A stretch of DNA of 64,000 nucleotides from Albula goreensis (taxonomy: Eukaryota > Chordata > Actinopteri > Albuliformes > Albulidae). The stretch lies in assembly GCA_022829145.1 (NCBI GenBank), contig CM040745.1, positions 26,542,406-26,606,405 of the forward strand, read 5' to 3'. Below, in pieces: positions 35,671 to 48,000 of this stretch. The position numbers and the translations under genes are program-made. Numbering within the stretch: position 1 is the stretch's first letter; each line of letters opens with the position of its first letter. A model generated the notes under the pieces. It saw nothing but the letters and a program-made list of their open reading frames with translations. It had not been told where the DNA came from and made no database searches.

Positions 35671-38600
35671 CTGCAGACTCATATCGCCACTCAGGGGAAA
35701 CAGCACAGTAAATGGTCAGAGAGCCACTTCACCACAGTTAAAGTTCACCTCAGATGGCTGAGTGCTGCCTCTGTGCATGTGGCTTTCAGCAGTGTTAAAC
35801 CATCAAATCCTGTTACTGCATTGTGATCATACAGCAAAAAGGCTTGACTGTGCTGAGTTGACAATGGACAGTCAGCTTTCGGATAAAAGCTCTCCATTGT
35901 TGGAAAAGATCAACCTCCCTTTGTCCAACCAAAACATTTTTCTCTTCGTAATGGCTGCAACATTCTTCAGATGAAACTTAAAGTCGCTATTGATCACCAA
36001 GGTGGGAGTTCACTTCTGTGGCCAAGGAACAAGAATTTATTTGCTAAGAGAAATAAGAGACTTTATATTAAAATGGCAGCTGACAAGAAATCCGGTTAAT
36101 GCTAGCTCAGCCCAGATATAAACACAGAGTACCCACAATGACTACCCATAATTAAAAAAAATACACTCCAAAAATGATAACCTTGGATTACAGTTCACAA
36201 CTTTTGCTCAATATGACTTCATTATTGCTCAATCTTACTCCTGAGGCACATCCATAATAACTGAGCTGTCTCTTGTGCCACTCACTTTCTCCATCTCTGC
36301 TTCCAAAAACCAGAGAATGTTGCACAGTATGTTTAAAAGCTGTTTTTTTTCCTCCACAAGTTCTATGACTAGCAGTCTGGTGTCTGTAAAACAGTGCAGA
36401 GGTCATGAGTGCTGATATGTGTTTTGTGTCAGAGAGACCCTAATTAAGCTGCACTAGCCTCTTTTCCCTTGACAGTACCTGAAGACTTTGGTTAAGAAAT
36501 AAATTGACAAGCATCCCATTACCTGGAACGCAGCATGTGCCAGAGCATGGAGTGATTCATTGCCGCTGCATGAAACACACTGCTAAAGGCACAGGGATGA
36601 CTGTCCATGTTACAGCAGCTCTGCAGGGCCCCATAACTCTCTGAAGAAGCTGGATTGAGAATCTCAGACAACTAAGGCAGTCACTGTGTATCCCCACATC
36701 TGCGGAACACAGCAGGAATGCAAAAATACACTCACAAGAGGGAACAGCCATCAGGAAACTATGGAGCACTGCGGCTACATTTTATTAGAGATGACCAATT
36801 AATGACAGACTGCAGTTTCAGCTCTTGTAGTATCTATACCTTTGCACAACAGTGAGGTTTTAGATTAAGTTTTCAAAGTACAACTCCATGCTTAAAAGTA
36901 CAAACATAGACTGACTTGGACTATGACACCTCAAACTCTCTTCAGCACAGAGGCCACAGTAGTTTTCCTGATGTTTCTTTGGAAAGTACTGTCAATGCAG
37001 ATAAAACAAAGCCAACTGACCAGGAGACATTATTAACATAAATCATTGAGTTATGCAAAATATGGTAATAATACCCATTTGGGGTCAAGGCACAACATTT
37101 ATAAAGACATTTTTCGACTTAAGATATAAAAGATCTTTTTCTTGATTACTTTTAATTTATTTGTTTACAGCCTGTGCATGTGGGAAAGCTATATAGGATA
37201 TTCTGACATGGATAGAAAGGCTTAGCAATGGATATGATAATTTTATTTTTCAGCATTTTGAAGGGGCAGTCACATCATTCAATTATTTTATGAGACAAAT
37301 GGGTACAATGTTTCATTAAGACATCAAGAAGTACAAGTAAAGGTGCACTGTAAGGTTTACAGCAAGTTAAAATGAAGCTTTGAAAGTAACAGAGACCAGG
37401 GTGACCCCACTGGGAATGAGCTCATCTGTGTTATAATCCAGAGCGGTGGCTCTTCGTGACACACAGTGATATACATACAGTGCAGAAATCCAGTTGGGGA
37501 ATATGTCAAACAACTGAGTTTAACAAAAATACACTGTAGACAGTCAGTACTACAGCACTGCACACACCTTCCAAGTACATATTCCCCACCCTTGCCAAAG
37601 TCATCAGCTGGAATACAGGATTTTCATGTTTCTGCACAAAAACAATATAGAGCATATTTTGACACTTACATATTTCATTAGTAGACAAGCATTAAACTGA
37701 AATATGAAGCAAATATACATATTCAGGTATGTTATTACTGAGTTCATCCAGTTGATTTCCCACTCACTGACACACATACACACTGTGCTGTATCTTATGA
37801 AGGTTAATGGTATGTTTCTCCTGTAATTCCAACAGAGCTGGGTAGTTTCATTGTGTACCACATAGAGGATTAACTGTACACATTCATTACCTGCCAAATC
37901 AGTAGCAAAATTAGGCATTGTTGCCAGTTTCTGTAGCAATGAAGTAAAAATGAAACAGATCACAAAGCCCTTTATAAACCACAAATTTACAATAATAAAA
38001 AAAAACATTATACTCAAAAATATCACAACAGACCCATTACTGCATTATTACTGTAAATAGATAAAAAAAAACATCAAAAACATTAAAGCACAAAAACATT
38101 ACAAATGAAAAAAAAAAGAATTGAGGAAAGGATGTGCTTTAGTCCCTCCCTAGATATTTGCCGGTTCCGCTTTTACCACCCATAGTCAATGTAACTGCAA
38201 TGCTCTGTGCCAGCATATTCAGAAGCAAAACCAGATAAGCCTGTCTTAACATTATGACTGTATCTAAGGAGAATTATAAGTTGATAACAACAAAAAATGT
38301 TGCATCAGCAATCGAAAAAGTTACAGCTCTGAAATTGCATTGTTCAAAGTTAAGTGCATTGCAATTTGGCTAAATGTAGGTCTAGACAAATCCAAAAAAG
38401 GACATATTTTGAGGTCCATTTGCATTTCTCACTGATAAAAGGTTTTTGGTGCATGAAGCAAAAGTAGGGAAATTTATTCGCTTTTGTGAAAAAGTCATTG
38501 ATAACAAACAAATAATTAAAGTGAGGCAGTGAAGAGTGTAATGAAATTCAATAACTGGGTTACACATTGGATTGAGAACAAAATCAGGTTACATTAATCT

Positions 38601-39919
38601 CCTCACAGTTCATTTTACCTATGTTCACTTCCTGGAAACAGAAATCATTTTCAAATTACACCCAAATTAAAAAGTATCAAAATAATTAAAGTCACATTAC
38701 CAATGACAAAGGTCTGAACAGAAAATGAATCTTCTCATGAAGTCAATGACACCATTAATGATATTTACAAGAGTTATTTCTCTAGAACAAAAACATGAAA
38801 AGACACTATTACACTAATATGTGCAGAAATAAACACTTTTACTTTTTAAACTTAAAGACATGCCTTAAAACCACAACTACTATAATGAATGTAATTTAAC
38901 CATATATTTACAATATGCTGTTTCAAACAATATTTTCCCAAATGAGTTGAAATAATAGCAAAACTCCCTATTCGTATGAGGAAAATGAGTTGCATGTATT
39001 TTCCAGGTTGTCATGGTCTGACACCATCTAGGCTTGTGATGGTTTACAGAAGGTGCTGAAAATCAGAGAAGCTAAATATGCATCTTACTTGCTCGGCACT
39101 AAATTGTGCCTTGAGCAATAATTAAAAAGTTCATGTTCTGAGTAGTGAAATTTCTCATGTGATTATTTAATGTACAATGAATTGTGTCCCCATAGTGTAC
39201 CTTAAATCTCCAATACAGCAAATGACCTGTGTTAGACAGATAAGCAAAAGTGATTCTCTGATTACACACACATTCACTTACACACTATCAAGCATAACCT
39301 TTATTAACTCAAACTGAGTTAATAATCACAGGCTAAAGAGATGGTGCAACACTGCAACAAATACATGCAAGGCCCACAGCTAAACAAGTTTTTCCTTGTT
39401 TAAGCAAATGTTACTATTCCTTGGCTAGCTATTAGCAGTTCACATTGCAAATTTCCATTGACATGTATATTGAATTGCAACTTGAATACTTTTATTCTTG
39501 GCTTTTGTAGGAAATGTCGATAATTTTAAAATAAGCTCTTGGGAATAGGTGGACCCCAGGTGTACAGTAACTTTGTCATTTGTGGATTGTAGAAAGGCTG
39601 TATAAATGCCGGGGCAGAATGGATAACCACTGGTAAAACAATTTAAACACCACAGCTTTACTGTTAGGGAATGCTTTCCACAATACACAGGTAACTTTTG
39701 AAACCATGATCAGAGCAAGGTGATGTTGCAAAGTGGATGTGTGCATTAGATACAGCACAACAATGAAAAGGTGATGTGATTATCTCTACATGGTTTTGTT
39801 ATACTAATGTATGAAGGCTGTGCACTGATGTCAGGACTAATGGTACTATGATGAAAGATTCCCTGCATGTCCACACAGTATGACAGGGTTACAGCACAGC
39901 AGGGCACCACATACTAATA
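35671..39919. other. Non-coding stretch, nothing identified
   Basis: Long AT-rich stretch with oligo-A runs near 38000-38120. The largest open frame (37604-38026 minus, 140 codons) is hydrophobic and Phe/Ile/Tyr-rich because of AT-rich composition, not a recognised protein. No repeat family was identified. Confidence 0.5.
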
Positions 39920-39920
39920 A

Positions 39921-39985
39921 CACAGACACACATATGCACACACGTGCGCACACACATGCACGCACACACACACACACACACACAC
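39921..39985. repeat. (CA)n microsatellite, interrupted
   Basis: A CA-dominated tract with ATAT, GTGCG and ATG interruptions, and a pure core of about 24 bases at 39962-39985, directly followed by a duplicated acgactgata word. Confidence 0.9.
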
Positions 39986-39989
39986 GACT

Positions 39990-41555
39990 GATACATACAC
40001 GACTGATAAACTTCAAAAAAAAAGCTGAATGCCTGAGACTCTTCTGGAGACCACAGGAGAGGCAGATTACACATGGGTGGCCCTAAAAGTAAGGTTCTTA
40101 AGAGCAAACCCTGAGCACTAGGGTAAGGCTTCACAACTCCATGAGATCTCAATCAGCATCAGTGTGAGATTACATCCACTTTGCCTTCCAATCAAGTCAA
40201 AAATTAAAATGGATATCTTTTCTCTTTTTTCACCAAGCTGGAAGGCCCAGTTGCATTCTCAAGCTAATTTCTGCAACTTTGGCAAACATTTGCAGATAGA
40301 CTGTGGGTTCTGAACAGACCAGCAGGGGTGCTGGTGAGCCACTATAGGGGGGTGGATGATAGTATGGCCAATCATGTGTCAGCAACTAGGGCTGGTGGCC
40401 ACAGTCGACATGGGCATGAATCAGGACCACCCACACCAGAGCAGTACCTAAACAGTAATAAGCTAACCAGCAGCCCTACATTAAATCTTTCATGGCCAAA
40501 GCATGCATCCTCATCTAGAACAGAATGTGAGCGATCACAATCAACCACCCACACTACCTTACCCAGTCCTACCAGTGACTGGTAGTGTGCTGTTAGGGAA
40601 GTACTATTCAAATCTTAAAGTACAGCCTTTTCTGACACAAAAAACTACTGACAGAAACATATGTGCTGGAGCTGCCCAAAGTGTTTGAGCTGACTGGAGA
40701 GGTTTAGTTTTGTGTCACACAGCAAGCAGCAGCTAGGTTTGGATGAAACTTGTGAAATCAGCCAGCATATGTTATCTATCCAGCACTGGGGCTTGCCTTT
40801 GCATCAGTGCATTTCAGACATAAGGCTCAGAGGACATCCTTTCTGGTAGCACTGAAAAAGCAAGCAATGCCTCCGCAGTTGACTGGCCTTACAGTCTGCC
40901 AGGCCCTCAGCTCATTGGCCCTGATTCTTCTGCCTACGGTTTCTCAGGTTCTGAGTTTGCCATGAAGAGACACAGGATTTTCTGTGCAAAATAATGATTT
41001 GTTACATCAAATGCTTCATTTCTAATGGTAATTTATCTTTTAGTACTTAAGAAATAAATGAAGGCTGCTTTTTCAAACGGATAGTTCCAGCAGATGCTTT
41101 CCTGAAAGGGTTTGTGTAATGCTGGACTGACCAGCCAAATCATCGCTACAGCTTGGTTTAATGGCATGACATAATATTTATTTCTCTCAAACATATATTT
41201 GGAACATCACCCACTTTTTATGCAAGTCCTTACAAGTATTTATCAAAAATTGGTTCAATCCCTCTTTACTAAAAAAAACAATTTCGCTGGAAAAGGCCCT
41301 AATTCCACTCAATGAGTATACCGCATGAATAAAATACTACTCTCATTTGTAATAACATCTTTTCCTGTGGTGAGGTATAAAAAGCAGACATTCTTTGGTA
41401 AATGTCAAAATGTAAGAAGTAAGAGATTGTGAAAATGAGGATAATGAAAATAGTGAAAGCATATGACAGTGACACACACCCACCACTTTGCTTCAGTAAG
41501 GCCTGTGCAAGCTACAGACTAATTTCTGACACCGTGACACGTAAAACACATTCCA
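39990..41555. other. Non-coding stretch, nothing identified
   Basis: Mixed-composition sequence. Paired open frames at 40328-40611 on both strands overlap, have no recognised motif and carry no splice support. Confidence 0.45.
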
Positions 41556-41559
41556 AATA

Positions 41560-42200
41560 AGGTGTTTCAGAGGGTATGTTTTAAACTGTGCATTAGGCTT
41601 CATTGCCGCACAGCACGGTAAGATTAATGCAAGCTTGAACTTAATGACTGAGAGGCAGGCTACGGAGAAGGGGGGGTATGAGGCAGTGAAGAACAACAGA
41701 GGACACGACAGCACATCTTTGAGTCTGATCATCGCCTGTGGTCTACCCTGTCATAAGAGACGATGACACATTAAGCGATAAACAAACCTGTGTGGTAAAT
41801 TAGTATTCTGGCATTGAGGGGATGGGCTACTCAGGTGATGCTTGCCTTTTCATTTGAAATGTGTGGGTTTTTCACTCCTTCAGCAAGCTGCCTCATTATA
41901 AACAGATATTGTTCTGCAATTTAACTCTGTCTCTCTTTCTGAGAAATGGCCTGCCAAATCATGTGCTTCCCTGGCTATCATCAGCATACATTGTTGGGAC
42001 TACAAGCTAATTTAAGCCTGGATCCATGTGTATTGCTGACCTTTAGAGGCTGTGTGTGAAGTGAGTACAGCTGGGCCGTGGCCGTGCTTCAACACCAGTC
42101 AATAAGCTGCTCCTGATCCACTGTTTTCCACAGAGAGCCATACTGTACCGATGCCCCCTGGATATAATGATGTCATTACTGTTTTGGTCGCAGTGTATTT
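41560..42200. promoter_or_regulatory. Possible conserved non-coding element cluster
   Basis: High-complexity sequence, largely free of low-complexity runs, including taagattaatgcaagcttg, a gcgataaacaaacctgtg forkhead-like word (AAACAAAC), a ctatcatcagcatacattg block and tataatgatgtcattactg. Over these 640 bp there is no open frame of more than about 80 codons. Several enhancers may lie together. Inferred from texture only. Confidence 0.25.
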
Positions 42201-42271
42201 TCTCAGGCGCTGTGCTGGGCCCATATTGTTATGTGCCCAAACCATTTGTTGAAAACAGAGAACAAAACTGG

Positions 42272-42332
42272 TCTATTATTATTATTATTATAACTCACCA
42301 CATGTTATTGCATATTATTTTTATTATTATTA
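42272..42332. repeat. Two short (ATT)n runs
   Basis: ATT trinucleotide runs at about 42274-42290 and 42313-42331, separated by a short unique spacer. Simple slippage products. Confidence 0.8.
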
Positions 42333-43795
42333 AAGGCAGTAGATATATATTCCATTTCAATGATTTTATCCATCTCTGCACCTGGTCCATTAAACAGCCA
42401 CCTTGTGGATAACACTAAACAAACCCGTTCTTCCTCTTCTCTATGTAGGAGCATACAATTGACATGGAAAGTGACATTGCAGATCATGGGCTCCCTTGCA
42501 ATGTGACTGTAGAAGTAAAAAGGAATTCTTTTCTAAAAACAAATGAATCAATAGCCAATAAACATAATGATTCCCAAAAGTAATTCTCGTCTTCTCAAAG
42601 ACATCCAAACTAGATGTGCAGGATTTTTCTTGTATATTAGCAGTTTTTAAATAGTACATTCCATATTAACAATATACCTTCAATTCAAGCTGTACAACCA
42701 TTCCAAAAACCATTCAAAACAGCATTCTGCACTCATCTTTGCATGGCATTACAAAAAGGATGAAGTTTACAATGCAACAACAATGGGGTAATTCGTCTTC
42801 AAAACCCCTCAATAATGCTGAGTTTGCATTATTTGGTTTCCTGGGTTAAGGGTTAAGTAGCCTGAATGCTTAGGTCTACAGTTCGCAGGTAACATGTTTT
42901 GCAATATTTTAAGGAAGAAATATCATTTGCTGCATTACCCAGTCTGATTTATTTATGGCAACAAATTCCATGTTGTATGTTACAAAATTTTACCTGCTCG
43001 GCATGCCTGGGTTTGGCCCAGGTAATCAAACAACTGTGAATTTTAACCAGCATACTGTATATGTTGATGACTGAGAATTTTATGCACACCTATATCATAC
43101 ATAGGCTTAAGATTTACACATTGGAAAATAATGTAACATTTACACTATTTTTATGGAAAACACAACATATCTTAACACTCTACAATTATTAAATGTATTC
43201 CTGCACGTTAAAATCCTTTAGAAATCTGTATTACTGAACTGTAGTTTATCCTATCACAATTAAATCTGGCATGTAGCAGGTATTTGAAATAAAGTATGTT
43301 ACATCAGATCACTGTTTACTAAAAAAAATGCTGTTCACCCTAAAATACCTTTGGGCCACCAAAGTGCAAAAAACCATATCAATCTTGCTGGTTCATTTCC
43401 AATCCTCAAATCTTTATCAGATAATTGAGCACACTCTGCAGAGTCTCACAGATTTTCAAAATAATACAGGAGAATTCAACTGTATAATAAAAACTCTGTT
43501 CAACAACCCATGTTTAATTTTGGGTTCACATTCTTTTGGTGAAGCTATTTAAACTAAAAATGTCCAGACATGAGATAACACGAGAAACCGAAAAGAAAAA
43601 AAAAAAAAAACAAAAAGGAAAAGGAAAACTGATGCTACAAGTCAAGGTGTAAAATAAAGTAAAGGCAAAGACAAGCTACTTTAATGGTCTTAGTCACTGG
43701 ATTAATGGTTTGATTCTTGCTCCATATGGTCATAAAATATTTCTCCTGTAATTAAACCAAAACAGGTAATACATCTATCAGTCCAGAGGGACAAG
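42333..43795. other. Non-coding stretch with an A-rich run
   Basis: AT-rich sequence. A run of 15 A lies at 43596-43610 within a purine-rich patch. Open frames are short, with no recognised feature. Confidence 0.5.
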
Positions 43796-43799
43796 TAGG

Positions 43800-44240
43800 C
43801 ACCTGAGGAGTGACTGCTGACCTGTGCTTCCTCAAGCTGAGCATCACACCAGGGCTGCAGACCACCTCCTGGTCCCACCTCCCTGATGACCTCATCTACC
43901 CTAAGCCCAGCAGCAGCCGCAGGCCTGTGGTTCAGAACAACCTGAGGATTGGCCATTACGTCAATTCCATAAATCCAGCATGCTCCAGGGAATTAATGGT
44001 CCTCCTTTAAATGTCTTTCTCTTCATTATGCTGTTTAATACATGAGTTAGAGAGACTCCTCGAGGGGCTACAGGGGACAAGGCTCCTCTGGAAATGTGCT
44101 CTGTCTCGAGTCCTTGTCAGCCTGCCGCAAACGTATAATGCTGTTTTCCACTGGGCACAGCAAAGGGCCGCAAATTAGTTCCACCTGCCAAATAATGATC
44201 CATATCAAGTGCCAATCAGTGGAGCAGTTGATGTTCCTAT
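43800..44240. promoter_or_regulatory. Possible conserved non-coding element
   Basis: About 440 bp of high-complexity sequence with CRE-like TTACGTCA at 43956-43963, an NKX2-type TCAAGTG next to CCAAT near 44208-44218, and ccgcaaattagttcc. The plus frame at 43810-44010 reads through an exon-like peptide (SHLPDDLIYPKPSSSRRP) and the minus frame is also open, but no good acceptor and donor pair was found, so a regulatory element is preferred over an exon. Confidence 0.3.
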
Positions 44241-45595
44241 TTTTGGATTATGCTTTTTTCTGTACAAACTGATAGCATGATGTAGATGTGTGCCTCTGTG
44301 GTTAAGTTCCCCACCCATCACAGTAATCTAACTGTATCACTACACAGTAAAGCATGTTTTTGCAGTTTAAAATGAATGCACATTGCATAAATAAATTAAT
44401 AAATCCTGGTCACAATCTGCATAATCCTGGTGCAAATGTTACAATATCTGTAATTTGATAGTATATCTGGTAAAATTTTTTCTCCTTGTTGTGGAACTCA
44501 CCAACTCTTTTGCAGCCATTCTGACATAGCAGAGTATCTAAAGTTATTGCACCAACTGCAACAGCTGATGAGAGAGACGGACAGGCCCTCAGTCAGCCCT
44601 CCCCTACTGAACCACATACTGTTATGGCACTCATTTTCAAACCCTCATTTCCCTCCACTTCTGAGCTTCTTTCAAAATACAAAATCAGGAGGAGAGAAGC
44701 TGAAACTGAGGATAACTATAGTTACCCTTTAAAATATATAGGGGATACAGAGAACATTCATTTTTTTCTTAAATTCCCCACACAGAAGATATTTTAGGAA
44801 AAATGATCTTTGGTGTAAATTTTAATTTAGCTCATAAATGATTATTTAGAGAAGTCTGATGCCATTACAATACACTACATATGCTTTTGAGCCATTTTCA
44901 AGCCAGATTGTCTGTATGATATATTTTTTTCCTTCCTGTAACTGCCCTCCTCAGACAATTCAAACCAGTCAGATGCTAGAAGCATCTGCCAAAACAGGAC
45001 ACTTCAGATCAAACTTGTATGGCCACCATCAACAAGGAAATGACTGAAGTGAGGGCATTGCTTGTGACAGCCTGTCGGATATGTGCTTTCAGAGATCTGG
45101 ATAGTTCCAGAGCTCTCAGGTTCTATGGTATTATTAAATAACTGAGAGCCCCTGCACAAAGAATCCTGGCTACCTGCCTGTCTGAGCTTCTCACTAGGCC
45201 AAAGGCCAAAATGCATGCTTAGTTCCATGATTGGCTAAAACTCCAGCCTCCAGATCTGAAAAAGCCATGACATTGGCAGGCATGACTACCTTCCCCAGGA
45301 TGAAGCAGGTCTGCTGACATCAACCTACACACTGGCAAACCCTTATGTGCACTAAGGACACAATCGCCTCTGCCCCTTTTACTCTGGGTATAAAAGGTCC
45401 CCTCTTTATCAGTCTTAAATGCAACATTTTTTTGAGGAGCCCTTTTTGATTCTACTCTCGCCTGTCCCTAAAAGCGTGCTTCTGCAGACAAACATAAGGA
45501 GAAACACTAATATAATTCAGGGCTTACATTCGTGGCATGTGTCAGCATGACAGTTCTCACACGCAAAATTTGGCAACTTATAAATGTTTGATGGT
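44241..45595. other. Non-coding stretch, nothing identified
   Basis: AT-rich sequence followed by mixed sequence near 45000-45400. No supported gene or repeat. Confidence 0.45.
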
Positions 45596-45599
45596 ACAG

Positions 45600-45800
45600 A
45601 ACAGGGGTGAGTGATATGATATTGGGTACTGTTACATCAATGTTGTTATATCTGAAAAATAGTGCATGACATCAAATACAATGTTGCACTGGTTTCATTT
45701 ATTTTCTTCAAAGTATCATCAAAGTACGCTAAGTATAAATGCTATCAATCAGCTGCGTTTTTCTCACTCCACAATATCATTAGCATCTAGAAATAGGCCG
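45600..45800. mobile_element. Possible decayed DNA-transposon end
   Basis: The words acaggggtgagtgatatgat followed by interrupted GATAT and TATATC motifs resemble the ends of a widespread class of fish DNA transposons that begin with caggggtgggcgatatg. The opposite terminal repeat was not found within the next kilobase, so family and extent are uncertain. Confidence 0.2.
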
Positions 45801-47435
45801 TCAGCACTCACTGTCACAATGTAGGAAAAAGTAAGCAAATAAGCACCATAGGTTCCACTTATGCAAATTCATTTCTCCATTAATCAGATACAGCTTTTCC
45901 TTGAAAACAGGAAGGGGTTGAAATTAACTTTTTCTTTCTGAACTACATCTTTACATCTATTTGTCATTACATCTGTTTCTCTGTGGTTAGTTTGATTTTC
46001 TTTGCTCTTTTTCTATTTTTTCTGACCCTTTGATCGCTGTAAGATGGTCTTCAGTTAGATATCCAAATACTAACTGTAGTATTATACAACAATATACAGA
46101 AAAAGGTAACAGGAATTTCTTACTGACTGACTTCCTTAATTCCTTACTTACAGCCATTCGCTGAACTTGCTGTTGCTAATATGATCTGGTTTGTGGATAG
46201 TCTTTACAACCCAAATATTTTTCAGAGTTAATCTAACTTTGCTACTAGGCGGTACTAGCTAGTTTTTTTCTATCTACTTGTCATTCCAAAGTAGTAAAGA
46301 AAGCAAATCTACTATCAGCTTAGGGGCACTGGCCTATTTAGATAATATTAGTTGTTGTGAGTTCTGTTAGCCTTCTCTGTCTCAGCTTACTTACTGGCCA
46401 TCTAGCTAACTTAAGGTAGACTGTTTACACTTCTCTTCTGAGAAATTAACTACTTGCCCTACCCACGCTATTTAGCTACCAAGGTAGTTAATTAAAGCAA
46501 CATGATTATTCAAATGTGGCAACACCTGTGGCGAAACTTTCCTTTGCAGCAGGGAGTGTGGGTGAATAAAAACCTGATTTAGTGTCATTATCCAGTCACT
46601 GTTTGGTGACCGAAGACCTTCTTTAGCAGTGTATTCTTTTCCATTACTTGAAAAGAATCAAATTAATCAAGAAATCTCAAATTAACAAAATGCACTACAA
46701 ACTAGCAATGAAAATGAACAAGTAGGCAAGCACTTACTACATTAACTTTTCCCATGTGAATTAAAAAGTCTGATTTTGAGAGTTGACAGATGCATACCAT
46801 ACTTGTATTACCATAACTGACTTTATAAAGGCAAGTTAATACACATTTTCACTGAAATTACAAGGCCAAAGCTGCACACATCATAGTTGAGAATCACAAC
46901 ACAAATTCTCAAAATCTGCTAAGTTTTCAAATTACAATTCAAAATGAGGTGAGCACATTAAGCAATTTGTGGAGGCTTTTTTGTAGTCTCTCACACCTGC
47001 TTGTCCACTGTTGTCACGTGAGTTTGCCTTTGTTTGCTTTGCCCTTCTGCCAGTTTCGCCAACAGATTGGAGCAGTTACAGTGGTGCCCGACCTGGGGCA
47101 TTCAGCATTTAAATATAGTGCCAACTCCTCCCACCCAGTCCATTGCTGATGTATCTGGTGTTACATAAAGTGCACCCAGTGACTATTCTGTTTACATCAA
47201 TCAGTATCCTTAAATGAACTATCAATCAAATATGAAAGTCTGAGCCCAACCATTTCAGCAGTTTACCTATATAATTTTGAATGAATTCAGTGAATAAGTC
47301 CTCTTATTAAAGCTTAACTGACATCTTTAACTAATATGGGAGGAAGTCACCTTTAATTTGCTTTATGTCATTTTTTGTATTAAAAAAAAGGCTGGTCCTT
47401 TAAAAGATTTTCAGTGATATTTAATCATTTGGAAT
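45801..47435. other. Non-coding stretch, nothing identified
   Basis: AT-rich sequence with recurring TAGCTA-type words around 46230-46480, which could belong to the decayed element starting at 45600. No gene was recognised. An octamer-type ATGCAAAT word lies near 45863. Confidence 0.45.
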
Positions 47436-47439
47436 CCAG

Positions 47440-48000
47440 TTGTGAAGGCACAGAATGGTATAGAGTAGCTATTGAGCTACTCCTCTGGGGAAAACAACTG
47501 ACTTTCTGTTCAGTTTTGTCAGGCCCCATGTTGGGGTTATATCATTCTGACACGCCTGCCACAAGCGGATCAATAGCGGGAGATATGCATGTGAGAGGCC
47601 TTTAAGTGCTGCACACCACACAGAGAGGTCCCCACTCTCCCAGAACATCTGAGGCCATTGCTTTATTGGCATGTGGCAAATGACTTCAAAGTAAAAACCT
47701 TTAAATAGATGTGTGCAGGGGGAAATAAGGGAGAACACATTAGTCACAATGGTATCTATTTATATGTACACTGAGGTGTGGACTTTATTTTGGCAGATGC
47801 AATCCACCACAGATGGGGCAACATGACAATGACCAGGAGATCCACGCATCTCAGGTGACTCGTGTACATATCAGACAACAGTGCATCAATGGCTAGAGCG
47901 CCCAGGGGGACAGTGACCAGAGGACAAATTAGGAGATGAGATCATGCCCTTTCCCAGCCTGCAGGGGCTCTAGACCAAGCCAGCACATCCCTACAGTAAG
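47440..48000. promoter_or_regulatory. Possible conserved non-coding element
   Basis: High-complexity, repeat-free 560 bp with words such as gatatgcatgtgagaggcc, gcctttaagtgctgcacacc and ctttattttggcagatgcaa. Antisense open frames of 63 and 92 codons overlap each other without motifs. The texture contrasts with the AT-rich flanks, which suggests constraint, but this is unproven. Confidence 0.25.

Noticed and set aside
35449-35826. 125-codon plus-strand frame
   Set aside because: It runs through the GA and GGGGT simple repeats, which supply its Arg/Gln/Glu and Gly/Trp content.
37604-38026. 140-codon hydrophobic minus-strand open frame
   Set aside because: Phe/Ile/Tyr richness follows from AT-rich composition and oligo-A runs; no recognisable family or start context.
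43810-44010. Coding exon from the exon-like plus frame
   Set aside because: No acceptor and donor pair brackets it, and the antisense frame is equally open; a regulatory element is more likely.
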